Assembly (NCBI GenBank): GCA_947455465.1
Contig: CANGNS010000008.1
Span: forward strand, 62,001 to 126,000
DNA from: Comamonadaceae bacterium
Lineage (GTDB): Bacteria > Pseudomonadota > Gammaproteobacteria > Burkholderiales > Burkholderiaceae_C
Direction of reading: 5' to 3'
Length of the DNA stretch: 64,000 nucleotides
Position numbers and translations under genes: made by a program. Under the pieces are notes generated by a model. That model was given only the letters and a program-made list of their open reading frames with translations. It had not been told where the DNA came from and searched no databases. This document shows positions 9,444 through 17,965 of the stretch, piece after piece; within the stretch, counting starts at the first letter, position 1; every line of letters starts with the position of its first letter.

Positions 9444-9621
9444 GAAGGCGTCCTGGATCAGGTTGGGAAATAGGGCGCAGCGCTGTCGCAGCGCTTGCCA
9501 AGGGCGAAAGCCGCGCATTTTAGCGGGGCACCTGCCCCTTGCCTGACCGCAGCAGGCCTCAGGAGGGGGGCGCTCGCAGGGACTGCGATAAGCTATCGGA
9601 TTGTCCGCACGCCCCCCACCT

Positions 9622-11727
9622 ATGTCTGAACCTTTGGAAGTTGTAGCGCCCGCCCGCCCCGGCGAATTTGTGCGCTTCCCCGACTCGCCCTTTGAGCTGT
9701 ACCAGCCTTATCCCCCGGCAGGCGACCAGCCCACGGCCATTGCGCAGTTGGTCGAGGGCGTGCGCGATGGTGAAGTGTTTCAGACCCTGCTGGGCGTAAC
9801 CGGCTCGGGCAAGACCTTCACCATGGCCAATGTGATAGCCCGCCTGGGCCGCCCCGCCATTATTTTTGCGCCCAACAAAACCCTGGCGGCCCAGCTGTAC
9901 AGCGAGTTCCGGGAGTTTTTCCCCAATAACGCGGTGGAGTATTTCGTCAGTTATTACGACTACTACCAGCCCGAGGCCTATGTGCCGCAGCGCGATTTGT
10001 TTATCGAGAAGGACTCGGCGATTAACGAGCACATCGAACAAATGCGCTTGTCCTGCACTAAAAGCGTACTCGAGCGGCGCGATGTGATCATCGTGGCCAC
10101 GGTGTCGGCGATTTACGGCATAGGCCAACCCGAGGCCTACCACCAGATGGTGATGACGCTGCGCGCGGGCGACAAAATGGGCCAGCGCGACATGATCATG
10201 CAACTCGTGCGCATGCAATATCAGCGTAATGACATGGATTTTTCGCGCGGCACTTTTCGAGTGCGCGGCGACACCATTGACATCTTCCCGGCAGAGCACA
10301 GCGAAATGGCGATCCGTGTGGAGTTGTTTGACGACGAGATCGAGTCGCTACAACTCTTTGACCCACTGACCGGGCGCATTCGCCAAAAGATACCGCGCTT
10401 TACCGTGTATCCCAGTAGCCACTATGTGACGCCGCGCGAGCAGGTGTTGATGGCGGTGGAAACGATCAAGACTGAGTTGTCGGACCGGCTCAAGGAACTG
10501 GTCGGCATGGGCAAGCTGGTCGAGGCCCAGCGCCTGGAGCAGCGCACCCGCTTTGACCTGGAGATGCTCAGCGAAGTCGGGCATTGCAAAGGCATCGAAA
10601 ACTACTCGCGCCATTTGTCGGGCGCCGCGCCGGGTGAGCCACCGGCCACACTCACAGACTATCTGCCCAAAGACGCCATCATGTTTTTGGACGAGAGCCA
10701 TGTGCTGATCGGCCAACTGGGTGCGATGTACAACGGCGACCGGTCCCGCAAAACGACCCTGGTGGAATATGGCTTTCGCCTGCCCAGCGCACTGGACAAC
10801 CGGCCTTTAAAGTTTGAAGAGTTCGAGCGCAAGATGCGCCAGGCGGTGTTTGTGTCGGCCACGCCCGCGCAATGGGAAAAGGACCATACCGGCCAGGTGG
10901 TGGAGCAATTGGTGCGTCCCACCGGCTTGGTGGACCCGGAAGTGGAAGTGCGTCCGGCCAGCTCGCAGGTTGACGATGTGTTGCAGGAAATCCGTATTCG
11001 CGTAGACAAAAACGAGCGCGTGCTGATCACCACGCTCACCAAGCGCATGGCCGAGCAGCTAACCGATTACCTCACCGACAACGGCGTGAAAGTGCGCTAC
11101 TTGCACAGCGACGTGGACACGGTGGAGCGGGTGGAAATACTGCGCGATTTGCGCCTGGGCGCGTTTGATGTGCTGGTAGGTATCAACCTGCTGCGCGAGG
11201 GCATTGACTTGCCCGAAGTCTCGCTGGTGGCGATTTTGGATGCGGACAAAGAAGGCTTTTTGCGCTCAGAGCGCTCGCTCATCCAAACCATTGGCCGGGC
11301 CGCCCGCAATTTGCATGGCCGGGCGATTTTGTATGCCGACCGCATCACCGACTCTATGGCCCGCGCTATCGGTGAGACCAAGCGGCGGCGCACCCGCCAA
11401 GTGGCCTACAACCTAGAGCACGGCATCACCCCGCGCAGCATCGTCAAAGAAGTGCGCGACCTGATCGACGGTGTGTACAGCGAAAAAGCCGGCAAAGAGG
11501 CCGACCGCCTCGAGCGCGACGCGATGCAGCGCGCCCAGGTGGAGGACATGAGCGAAAAAGACGTAGCCCGCGAGATCAAGCGCCTGGAAAAACTCATGAT
11601 GGAACACGCCCGCAACCTCGAGTTCGAAAAAGCCGCCCGGGTGCGCGACCAATTGGGCATCCTCAAGGAGCAGGCCTTTGGCGCCGGTGGGCACGACAAC
11701 CTGGCGATCTTGCCGCTTCGGGCCTGA
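9622..11727 (+). CDS. uvrB: UvrABC excinuclease subunit B
   Basis: A 701-residue helicase-like repair protein. It has Walker A GVTGSGKT at residues 58-65, the beta-hairpin region [20 protein letters not shown], the DEAD-like [11 protein letters not shown], motif V/VI regions [20 protein letters not shown] and QTIGRAARN, and a C-terminal UVR domain ([14 protein letters not shown]) that contacts UvrC. It verifies DNA damage delivered by UvrA and positions UvrC for incision. ATG at 9622 is preferred over a TTG at 9601. The 178-base upstream gap holds no evident LexA box of the CTGT-N8-ACAG form. Confidence 0.97.
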   Translation: MSEPLEVVAPARPGEFVRFPDSPFELYQPYPPAGDQPTAIAQLVEGVRDGEVFQTLLGVTGSGKTFTMANVIARLGRPAIIFAPNKTLAAQLYSEFREFFPNNAVEYFVSYYDYYQPEAYVPQRDLFIEKDSAINEHIEQMRLSCTKSVLERRDVIIVATVSAIYGIGQPEAYHQMVMTLRAGDKMGQRDMIMQLVRMQYQRNDMDFSRGTFRVRGDTIDIFPAEHSEMAIRVELFDDEIESLQLFDPLTGRIRQKIPRFTVYPSSHYVTPREQVLMAVETIKTELSDRLKELVGMGKLVEAQRLEQRTRFDLEMLSEVGHCKGIENYSRHLSGAAPGEPPATLTDYLPKDAIMFLDESHVLIGQLGAMYNGDRSRKTTLVEYGFRLPSALDNRPLKFEEFERKMRQAVFVSATPAQWEKDHTGQVVEQLVRPTGLVDPEVEVRPASSQVDDVLQEIRIRVDKNERVLITTLTKRMAEQLTDYLTDNGVKVRYLHSDVDTVERVEILRDLRLGAFDVLVGINLLREGIDLPEVSLVAILDADKEGFLRSERSLIQTIGRAARNLHGRAILYADRITDSMARAIGETKRRRTRQVAYNLEHGITPRSIVKEVRDLIDGVYSEKAGKEADRLERDAMQRAQVEDMSEKDVAREIKRLEKLMMEHARNLEFEKAARVRDQLGILKEQAFGAGGHDNLAILPLRA

Positions 11728-11785
11728 AAAGCGGTTTTGTGACCGCCCAGTCTACTTACCCGAGCAAAATGGTTGGTTGTTTGCT

Positions 11786-11810
11786 ATACTTGAGTCTGTT
11801 AGTCAACTTA
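11786..11810 (+). promoter_or_regulatory. IscR type-1-like binding site and promoter of the isc operon
   Basis: A 25-base element beginning ATACTTGA and continuing to TTAGTCAACTTA matches the known E. coli type-1 IscR consensus (ATASYYGACTRWWWYAGTCRRSTAT) at most positions by eye. It overlaps a TATACT -10-like hexamer at 11785-11790, so [2Fe-2S]-IscR bound here would repress iscR and the genes behind it. The iscR Shine-Dalgarno (AGGAG) follows at 11821. Confidence 0.7.
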
Positions 11811-11831
11811 ACACGACTTCAGGAGTTTGCG

Positions 11832-12368
11832 ATGCGTCTCACCACCAAAGGCCGGTTTGCTGTCACGGCCATGATCGACCTGGGTTTGCGCCAGGCCAGC
11901 GGCCCGGTGACCCTGGCTGCCATCAGCCAACGGCAACAGATCTCGCTGTCCTATTTAGAGCAGCTTTTTGGCAAGCTGCGCCGCAATGAGTTGGTCGAAT
12001 CGACCCGCGGCCCCGGCGGCGGCTATACCTTGGCGCGGGAAGCCAGCGCCATCACGGTGGCCGACATCATCTTGTCGGTGGACGAGCCCATTGACGCCAC
12101 GCACTGCGGCGGCAAAGAAAACTGCCAAAACGACGGCTCGCGCTGCATGACGCACGACCTGTGGAGCTCGCTCAATTCGCGCATGGTCGAGTTTCTCAAC
12201 TCCGTGACCTTGCAAAAGCTGGTGGACGACCAGGTCGCCAAAGGCCTGCATGTGGAGGAAAAGCCCAGCATCAAGCGGGCGATTTCGGCCATTCCGGTGT
12301 CCCAGACGGTGCGTGTCAGCGGGCCTAATTCGGTTTTTGCGCTCGGCAATGCTTTCTCCAAGGTTTGA
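11832..12368 (+). CDS. iscR: Fe-S cluster regulator IscR (Rrf2 family)
   Basis: A 178-residue winged-helix regulator starting [17 protein letters not shown], the family start. The helix-turn-helix is around residues 28-60 ([20 protein letters not shown]). The [2Fe-2S] ligands are visible as C92, C98 and C105 with H108 in [18 protein letters not shown]. It represses the isc operon when loaded with a cluster, giving feedback on cluster demand. The track start 31 codons earlier lies upstream of AGGAG and inside the operator region, so it is rejected. It is the first gene of a complete isc operon. Confidence 0.96.
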   Translation: MRLTTKGRFAVTAMIDLGLRQASGPVTLAAISQRQQISLSYLEQLFGKLRRNELVESTRGPGGGYTLAREASAITVADIILSVDEPIDATHCGGKENCQNDGSRCMTHDLWSSLNSRMVEFLNSVTLQKLVDDQVAKGLHVEEKPSIKRAISAIPVSQTVRVSGPNSVFALGNAFSKV

Positions 12369-12373
12369 TTTGT

Positions 12374-13594
12374 ATGGATTCCACTCCCCATTTCCCGATT
12401 TACATGGACTACAGCGCCACCAACCCCTGCGACGAGCGGGTGGTGGACGCCATGGTGCCCTGGTTGCGCGCGCACTTTGGTAACCCCGCTTCGCGCAGCC
12501 ACGCCTGGGGCTGGGAAGCAGAAGAGGCGGTGGAGACCGCCCGCGCTCAGGTGGCCGCCTTGATTGGCGCCGACCCGCGCGAAATCGTCTGGACTTCTGG
12601 CGCCACCGAGTCCAATAACCTGGCCATCAAGGGCGCTGCCCATTTTTACCAAGGCAAGGGCAAGCACCTGATTACCGTGAAAACCGAGCACAAAGCGGTG
12701 CTCGACACCTGCCGCGAGTTGGAGCGCCAAGGCTTCGAAGTGACTTACCTGGACGTCCAGGAAGACGGCTTGCTGGATTTGGACGTGTTCAAAGCGGCGA
12801 TTCGCCCAGACACGATTTTGGCCAGCGTGATGTTTGTCAACAATGAAATCGGCGTGATTCAAGACATCGCCGCCATTGGCGCCATTTGCCGTGAAAAAGG
12901 CGTGATTTTTCATGTGGACGCAGCCCAGGCCACCGGGCGTGTGGAATTCAATCTGGCTGAGATGCCGGTCGATTTGATGAGCCTGACCTCGCATAAAACC
13001 TACGGCCCCAAAGGCATAGGCGCCTTGTTTGTGCGACGCAAGCCGCGCATCCGCCTGGAAGCCCAAATGCACGGCGGCGGCCACGAGCGCGGCATGCGCA
13101 GCGGCACACTGCCCACCCACCAGATCGTGGGCATGGGCGAGGCCTACCGCATTGCCAAAGAAGAAATGGCGTCTGAGAACATCCGCATCCGTGCCCTGCA
13201 CGAGCGCATGCTGGCCGGCCTCAAAGACGTGGAGCAGGTGTTTATCAATGGCAATTTGGAAAAACGGGTGCCGCACAACCTGAACATGAGTTTCAACTAT
13301 GTGGAGGGCGAGTCGCTGATGATGGGCATTAAAGGCCTGGCGGTGAGCAGCGGTTCGGCCTGTACCTCGGCCAGCCTGGAGCCCAGCTATGTGCTGCGTG
13401 CCCTGGGCCGCAGCGACGAGTTAGCCCACAGCAGCCTGCGCATGACGATTGGCCGCTGGACGACCGAAGCTGAAATTGACTATGCCGTGGAAACCATCAA
13501 ATTCCACGTCGCCAAGCTGCGCGATCTAAGCCCTCTGTGGGATATGTACCAAGAAGGCATCGACATTTCCACCATCCAATGGGCCGCGCACTAA
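12374..13594 (+). CDS. iscS: Cysteine desulfurase IscS
   Basis: A 406-residue PLP enzyme that takes sulfur from cysteine and delivers it as persulfide to IscU (and to tRNA thiolation partners). Visible motifs are [15 protein letters not shown] at the N-terminus, [14 protein letters not shown], the PLP lysine in [16 protein letters not shown], and the mobile-loop active cysteine in [23 protein letters not shown] at 12374 is five bases after the iscR stop, so the genes are tightly linked. The length matches E. coli IscS (404). Confidence 0.97.
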   Translation: MDSTPHFPIYMDYSATNPCDERVVDAMVPWLRAHFGNPASRSHAWGWEAEEAVETARAQVAALIGADPREIVWTSGATESNNLAIKGAAHFYQGKGKHLITVKTEHKAVLDTCRELERQGFEVTYLDVQEDGLLDLDVFKAAIRPDTILASVMFVNNEIGVIQDIAAIGAICREKGVIFHVDAAQATGRVEFNLAEMPVDLMSLTSHKTYGPKGIGALFVRRKPRIRLEAQMHGGGHERGMRSGTLPTHQIVGMGEAYRIAKEEMASENIRIRALHERMLAGLKDVEQVFINGNLEKRVPHNLNMSFNYVEGESLMMGIKGLAVSSGSACTSASLEPSYVLRALGRSDELAHSSLRMTIGRWTTEAEIDYAVETIKFHVAKLRDLSPLWDMYQEGIDISTIQWAAH

Positions 13595-13643
13595 AGCGCC
13601 CCTTGGCTGGAACGTATTGAATTTTTGACGAGGTAATCAATCC

Positions 13644-14030
13644 ATGGCTTATTCCGACAAAGTGGTCGACCACTATGAAAACCCCCGCAACGTGGGCAGC
13701 TTTGAAAAGGGCGACGACACGGTGGGCACCGGCATGGTGGGCGCGCCCGCCTGCGGCGATGTGATGAAGCTGCAAATCAAGGTCAACCCGCTTACCGGCG
13801 TTATTGAAGATGCGCGCTTTAAAACCTACGGCTGTGGTTCGGCCATTGCATCGAGCTCCTTGGTGACCGAATGGGTCAAGGGCAAGACGCTGGACGAGGC
13901 CGCCGCCCTGAAAAACAGCCAGATTGCTGAAGAACTGGCGCTGCCGCCGGTCAAAATCCACTGCTCCATCCTGGCAGAAGACGCCATCAAAGCAGCCGTG
14001 GACGACTACAAAAAGAAACACCTGAACTGA
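13644..14030 (+). CDS. iscU: Iron-sulfur cluster scaffold IscU
   Basis: A 128-residue scaffold. It carries the three conserved cysteines C37 (GAPACGDVM), C63 ([12 protein letters not shown]) and C106 ([11 protein letters not shown]), plus the LPPVK motif at about 99-103 that HscA recognises. Clusters assemble here from IscS sulfur before transfer by HscA/HscB. It has its own Shine-Dalgarno (GAGG near 13630) and ends one base before iscA. Confidence 0.97.
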   Translation: MAYSDKVVDHYENPRNVGSFEKGDDTVGTGMVGAPACGDVMKLQIKVNPLTGVIEDARFKTYGCGSAIASSSLVTEWVKGKTLDEAAALKNSQIAEELALPPVKIHCSILAEDAIKAAVDDYKKKHLN

Positions 14031-14031
14031 T

Positions 14032-14355
14032 ATGGCAGTTTCCCTGACCGAGGCGGCTGCGCGCCACGTAACCCGCTACCTGAGCAAACGCGGTAAAGGC
14101 GTGGGCGTGCGTCTGGGCGTGCGCACCACTGGATGCTCGGGGCTGGCCTACCAGCTGGAGTATGTAGACGCCCTCAACCCCGAGGACATGGTTTTTGAAG
14201 GCCACGGTGTCAAAGTGCTGGTGGACCCCAAAAGCCTGGCCTATATTGACGGCACGGAGCTGGACTTTGTGCGCGAGGGTTTGAATGAAGGGTTTCGCTT
14301 CAACAACCCCAATGAGCGCGATAAATGTGGCTGCGGTGAGTCCTTCCGGGTGTGA
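14032..14355 (+). CDS. iscA: A-type Fe-S carrier IscA
   Basis: A 107-residue HesB/IscA protein with the three ligand cysteines: C35 in TTGCSGLAY and C99/C101 in KCGCGESF at the C-terminus. A-type carriers pass clusters, especially [4Fe-4S], to targets. It lies between iscU and hscB, and its stop overlaps the hscB GTG start (GTGA at 14352-14355). Confidence 0.96.
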   Translation: MAVSLTEAAARHVTRYLSKRGKGVGVRLGVRTTGCSGLAYQLEYVDALNPEDMVFEGHGVKVLVDPKSLAYIDGTELDFVREGLNEGFRFNNPNERDKCGCGESFRV

Positions 14356-14867
14356 ACCTTCAATCCACGGACTTTGAACTGTTTGGCCTGCCCGCCCAGT
14401 TCGCGCAAACGCCCAGCGTGCTCCAAGAGCGCTGGAAGGCTTTGCAGGCCCAAGCGCATCCTGATAATTTCGCCGCCCAGGGCAGCGCCGCTCAGCGCCT
14501 GGCCATGCAATGGTCGGTGCGCATCAACGAGGCCTACCAGCGCCTGAAAAACCCCTTGCAGCGCGCCGCTTATCTGTGCGAATTGCATGGCGCCCCTATC
14601 CAGGCGCACAGCAACACGGCCATGGCGCCGGAGTTTTTGATGCGGCAGATCGAGTGGCGCGAGGCGCTGGACGAGGCGGGCACCGAGCCGGCGCTGGACG
14701 CTTTGGCCGCTTCGGTAGACTTGGCCCAGAGCACCTTGCTGGCGCGCTGCGCCGAGCTGCTCGATACCCAGGGCGACTATGCCGCTGCCGTGCCGGTGGT
14801 GCGCAGCCTGCTGTTTATTGACAAATTCCGCCACGACCTGGACGCGCGTTTTGACGCTTTGCGCTGA
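14352..14867 (+). CDS. hscB: Fe-S co-chaperone HscB (J-domain protein)
   Basis: A 171-residue Hsc20 protein. The N-terminal J-domain has the HPD tripeptide at residues 36-38, and a C-terminal three-helix bundle binds IscU. It stimulates the HscA ATPase and brings IscU to it. A GTG start overlapping the iscA stop is the only start giving the family N-terminus ([11 protein letters not shown]). hscA begins six bases after the stop. Confidence 0.93.
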   Translation: MNLQSTDFELFGLPAQFAQTPSVLQERWKALQAQAHPDNFAAQGSAAQRLAMQWSVRINEAYQRLKNPLQRAAYLCELHGAPIQAHSNTAMAPEFLMRQIEWREALDEAGTEPALDALAASVDLAQSTLLARCAELLDTQGDYAAAVPVVRSLLFIDKFRHDLDARFDALR

Positions 14868-14873
14868 TTATTT

Positions 14874-16742
14874 ATGGCCTTGCTGCAAATTTCTGAACCC
14901 GGGCAGTCGCCCGACCCGCATACCCGGCGCATTGCCATCGGTATTGACCTGGGCACCACGCATTCGCTGGTAGCTGCTGTGCGCAACGGCGTGGCCGAAT
15001 GCTTGCCCGACGGCCAGGGCCAGGTCTTGCTGCCCAGCGTGGTGCGTTATATCGACGCCCAACGCCGCCAAATCGGGCAGGACGCGCTGGCCCAGCAAAG
15101 CGCAGACCCGGCCAACACCATCGTCTCGGTCAAGCGCCTGATGGGCCGCGGCCTGGCCGATGTGGCCGACGCCCAGCACCTGCCCTACACGCTCATCGAC
15201 GCGCCCGGAATGGTCAAAGTGCACACCGTCGCGGGCGAAAAAAGCCCCGTCGAGGTGAGCGCTGAAATTCTGGCCACGCTGCGTTTTCGTGCCGAAGACA
15301 GTTTTGACGACGATATTTTTGGCGCAGTGATCACCGTCCCCGCCTATTTTGATGACGCCCAGCGCCAGGCCACCAAAGACGCGGCGCAACTGGCCGGCTT
15401 GCAGGTGCTGCGCCTGATCAACGAGCCTACGGCGGCGGCCATCGCCTACGGACTGGACAATGCTTCTGAAGGTGTTTATGCCGTTTACGACCTGGGCGGC
15501 GGCACCTTTGATATTTCCATATTGCGCTTGTCCGCCGGCGTGTTCGAGGTGCTGGCCACCGGCGGCGACTCGGCCCTGGGCGGCGACGATTACGACCGCG
15601 CCCTGGCCGAGGCCATGCTGGCGCGCAGCGGCCTGCATGCTGCCAGCTTGCAAGACCAGGCGCTGCTGCTGGCGGCCGCGCGCGCCTGCAAGCAGTCCTT
15701 AAGTGCCAGCGAGAGCGCGTCTTTTTCCGTCGCCTTGGCCGCTGGCCCGATCGCCCAGACGCTCACGCGCACCGAGTTTGAAGCGCTGACCGCCGCGCTG
15801 ACCGCTAGCACCATGCAGGCGGTACGCAAAGCCCTGCGTGATGCCCGCTTGCAGGCGGCCGATGTGGCCGGCGTGGTGTTGGTGGGCGGCTCCACCCGCA
15901 TGCCGCAAATTCGGCACGCGGTAGGCGACTTTTTTGGCCAGGCGCCGCTGACCAACCTCAACCCCGACGAGGTCGTGGCGCTGGGCGCCGCCATCCAGGC
16001 CAACCAGTTGGCCGGCAATAACCTGGCAGGTAATTTGCTGTTGCTAGACGTGGTGCCGCTGTCTTTGGGCATTGAGACGATGGGCGGCTTGGTCGAGCGC
16101 ATTGTTCCCCGCAACCAGACCATTCCAACGGCGATGGCGCAGGACTTCACCACCTACCAGGACGGCCAAACCGCCTTGGCGCTGCACGTGGTGCAAGGCG
16201 AGCGCGATTTGGTGGCCGATTGCCGCAGCCTGGCGCGCTTTACGCTGCGCGGTATCCCGCCCATGGTGGCTGGTGCGGCGCGCATTCGGGTGACCTTCAC
16301 GGTGGATGCCGACGGTCTGTTGCAGGTGAGTGCGCGCGAGCAAAACAGCGGTGTAGAGGCGCATATCGACGTCAAGCCCTCGTATGGCCTGAGCGATGAC
16401 CAAATTGCCACCATGCTGCAAGACAGTTTTAGCACCGCCCAGGGCGATATGCGCGAGCGCGCCCTGCGCGAGGCGCGCCTGGACGCACAGCGCTTGGTAT
16501 TGGCCACCCGCAGCGCCCTGCAAGCCGACGCCGATTTGCTGGCCCCTGCCGAATTGGCTGCCATCGAGGTCGCTATATCGGTGTTGCAAGCCAGCGCCCA
16601 AGGCGACGACCCGGCCACCATCGAGGCCGACAGCAAAACCCTGGCCCAGGCCACTGAAGCCTTTGCCGCCCAACGCATGAACCGGGGTATTGCCAAGGCC
16701 TTGTCGGGCCGCCATATCGCCACGATTGAAGACAGCCTTTAA
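14874..16742 (+). CDS. hscA: Fe-S chaperone HscA (Hsp70 family)
   Basis: A 622-residue Hsp70 homologue, typical of HscA (616 in E. coli). The nucleotide-binding domain shows [30 protein letters not shown] and [16 protein letters not shown]. The substrate-binding domain follows from about residue 390 ([17 protein letters not shown]). It uses ATP to drive cluster release from IscU at the LPPVK motif, with HscB. It sits between hscB and fdx, the standard order. Confidence 0.97.
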   Translation: MALLQISEPGQSPDPHTRRIAIGIDLGTTHSLVAAVRNGVAECLPDGQGQVLLPSVVRYIDAQRRQIGQDALAQQSADPANTIVSVKRLMGRGLADVADAQHLPYTLIDAPGMVKVHTVAGEKSPVEVSAEILATLRFRAEDSFDDDIFGAVITVPAYFDDAQRQATKDAAQLAGLQVLRLINEPTAAAIAYGLDNASEGVYAVYDLGGGTFDISILRLSAGVFEVLATGGDSALGGDDYDRALAEAMLARSGLHAASLQDQALLLAAARACKQSLSASESASFSVALAAGPIAQTLTRTEFEALTAALTASTMQAVRKALRDARLQAADVAGVVLVGGSTRMPQIRHAVGDFFGQAPLTNLNPDEVVALGAAIQANQLAGNNLAGNLLLLDVVPLSLGIETMGGLVERIVPRNQTIPTAMAQDFTTYQDGQTALALHVVQGERDLVADCRSLARFTLRGIPPMVAGAARIRVTFTVDADGLLQVSAREQNSGVEAHIDVKPSYGLSDDQIATMLQDSFSTAQGDMRERALREARLDAQRLVLATRSALQADADLLAPAELAAIEVAISVLQASAQGDDPATIEADSKTLAQATEAFAAQRMNRGIAKALSGRHIATIEDSL

Positions 16743-16760
16743 ACGAGAAATAGCATCGCC

Positions 16761-17099
16761 ATGCCCACCATCACCATCTTGCCCCACGCCGAATACTGTC
16801 CCCAGGGTGCCCAGGTACGCGCTGCGGCGGGCACCTCGATTTGCGAGGCCTTGCTGGAAAACGGGATTGCCATCGAGCACGCCTGCGATATGAGCTGCGC
16901 CTGCACGACCTGCCACGTCATCGTGCGTGAGGGGCTGGCCTCGCTCAATGAAGCCGATGAAACCGAGGAAGACCTGCTGGACCGTGCCTGGGGCCTGCAG
17001 CCCCAATCGCGCCTGTCCTGCCAGGCCATACTGCGCCAAAGTGATGTGGTGGTGGAAATCCCCAAATACTCCATCAACCACGCCAAAGAAAACCACTAG
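16761..17099 (+). CDS. fdx: Isc-type [2Fe-2S] ferredoxin
   Basis: A 112-residue adrenodoxin-type ferredoxin. Ligands are C42, C48, C51 (ACDMSCACTTCHVIV) and C87 (RLSCQA), at the positions seen in E. coli Fdx. It supplies electrons for cluster assembly on IscU. The operon stops here without a visible iscX: dnaQ follows two bases after the stop. Confidence 0.95.
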   Translation: MPTITILPHAEYCPQGAQVRAAAGTSICEALLENGIAIEHACDMSCACTTCHVIVREGLASLNEADETEEDLLDRAWGLQPQSRLSCQAILRQSDVVVEIPKYSINHAKENH

Positions 17100-17101
17100 C
17101 C

Positions 17102-17812
17102 ATGCGCCAGATATTTTTGGACACCGAAACCACCGGTCTGTCGCCCGAGCAGGGCGACCGGGTGATCGAGATCGGGTGCATCGAGCTGCTCAACCGCAAG
17201 CTGACCGGCAGGCAACTGCATCTGTACGTCAACCCCGAGCGCGATAGCCACGAAGACGCGCTGCGCATACATGGCATCACCACCGCATTTTTGCGCGACA
17301 AGCCCAAGTTCGCCGAGGTGGCCTCGGAGCTTTTGGAGTTCGTAGCCGGTGCCGAGTTGATCATCCATAACGCACCTTTTGACCTGGGTTTTTTGAACCA
17401 TGAGCTGGCGCGCCTGGATTTGGCGCCTATGCCTACCCATATTTCGGGCGTTGTGGACACCTTGGTGATGGCCAAAGAGATGTTCCCCGGCAAGCGCAAC
17501 AGCCTGGACGCCTTGTGCGCCAGGCTGGAGGTGGACAACTCGGGCCGCCAGTTGCACGGCGCTTTGCTCGATGCCCAGCTGCTCGCCGAGGTCTATATCC
17601 ATATGACGCGCGGCCAGGACGGCTTGCTCATGGACAGCGAGGCGGGCGACGACCCCGCCCAGGCCCGCAGCCGGGTGGACTTGCGCAGCCTGACGCTGCC
17701 CGTCATCCGTGCCAATGCACTGGAATTGCAGGCCCACGCCAAAGTGCTGACCGAGATCGATAAGGCCAGCGGCGGCAAGACGGTCTGGGCGAGCGCGCAA
17801 AGCACCGTATAA
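17102..17812 (+). CDS. dnaQ: DNA polymerase III epsilon subunit (3'-5' exonuclease)
   Basis: A 236-residue DEDDh proofreading exonuclease. Exo I is FLDTETTGLSPEQGDRVIEI (Asp7, Glu9), Exo II is IIHNAPFDLGFLNHEL, and Exo III contains HGALLDAQLLAEVY. The C-terminal tail would bind the alpha subunit. It starts two bases after fdx and so may be carried partly by the isc transcript. Its stop codon overlaps a TATAAT hexamer that could serve the tRNA gene behind it. Confidence 0.95.
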   Translation: MRQIFLDTETTGLSPEQGDRVIEIGCIELLNRKLTGRQLHLYVNPERDSHEDALRIHGITTAFLRDKPKFAEVASELLEFVAGAELIIHNAPFDLGFLNHELARLDLAPMPTHISGVVDTLVMAKEMFPGKRNSLDALCARLEVDNSGRQLHGALLDAQLLAEVYIHMTRGQDGLLMDSEAGDDPAQARSRVDLRSLTLPVIRANALELQAHAKVLTEIDKASGGKTVWASAQSTV

Positions 17813-17813
17813 T
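17808..17813 (+). promoter_or_regulatory. Candidate -10 element of the tRNA-Val promoter
   Basis: A perfect TATAAT overlaps the dnaQ stop codon, 26 bases before the tRNA. It is followed by a GC-rich stretch as in stringently controlled tRNA promoters. No convincing -35 hexamer is seen. Confidence 0.4.
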
Positions 17814-17839
17814 CGTGGGCGTTCCTGATCGGGAAGATC

Positions 17840-17914
17840 GGGCGGTTAGCTCAGGGGTAGAGCACCACATTCACACTGTGGGGGTCGCAGGTTCGAAACC
17901 TGCACCGCCCACCA
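17840..17914 (+). tRNA. tRNA-Val (anticodon CAC)
   Basis: A complete cloverleaf can be drawn. The acceptor stem is GGGCGGT/ACCGCCC, the D-arm GCTC...GAGC, the anticodon stem CCACA/TGTGG with loop TTCACAC (anticodon CAC at 17872-17874), a 5-base variable loop, the T-arm GCAGG-TTCGAAA-CCTGC, discriminator A and an encoded CCA. It reads the valine codon GUG. It is a single tRNA gene 27 bases after dnaQ. Confidence 0.97.
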
Positions 17915-17932
17915 TTTTTATGGTGGCAAATC

Positions 17933-17965
17933 AAGCACTTGGAAGTAATTCCCGGTGCTTTTTTA
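17933..17965 (+). terminator. Intrinsic terminator after tRNA-Val
   Basis: Stem AAGCAC/GTGCTT with an inner stem GGAA/TTCC and loop GTAA is followed directly by TTTTTT, a strong rho-independent signal. It closes the isc-dnaQ-tRNA run and reaches the last codon of the convergent oxidoreductase gene. A second hairpin, CCACCAT/ATGGTGG at 17909-17926, overlaps the tRNA 3' end. Confidence 0.8.

Noticed and set aside
8205-9473. 422-aa plus-strand ORF opposite the aminotransferase
   Set aside because: Low-information antisense frame; the minus-strand aminotransferase has all catalytic motifs.
9444-9621. Possible LexA (SOS) box before uvrB
   Set aside because: No CTGT-N8-ACAG-type element can be found; only a short GGGGC/GCCCC hairpin is visible at about 9525-9538, with no T-run.
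12023-13276. 417-aa minus-strand ORF opposite iscR and iscS
   Set aside because: Antisense to two clearly functional isc genes; no recognisable domain.
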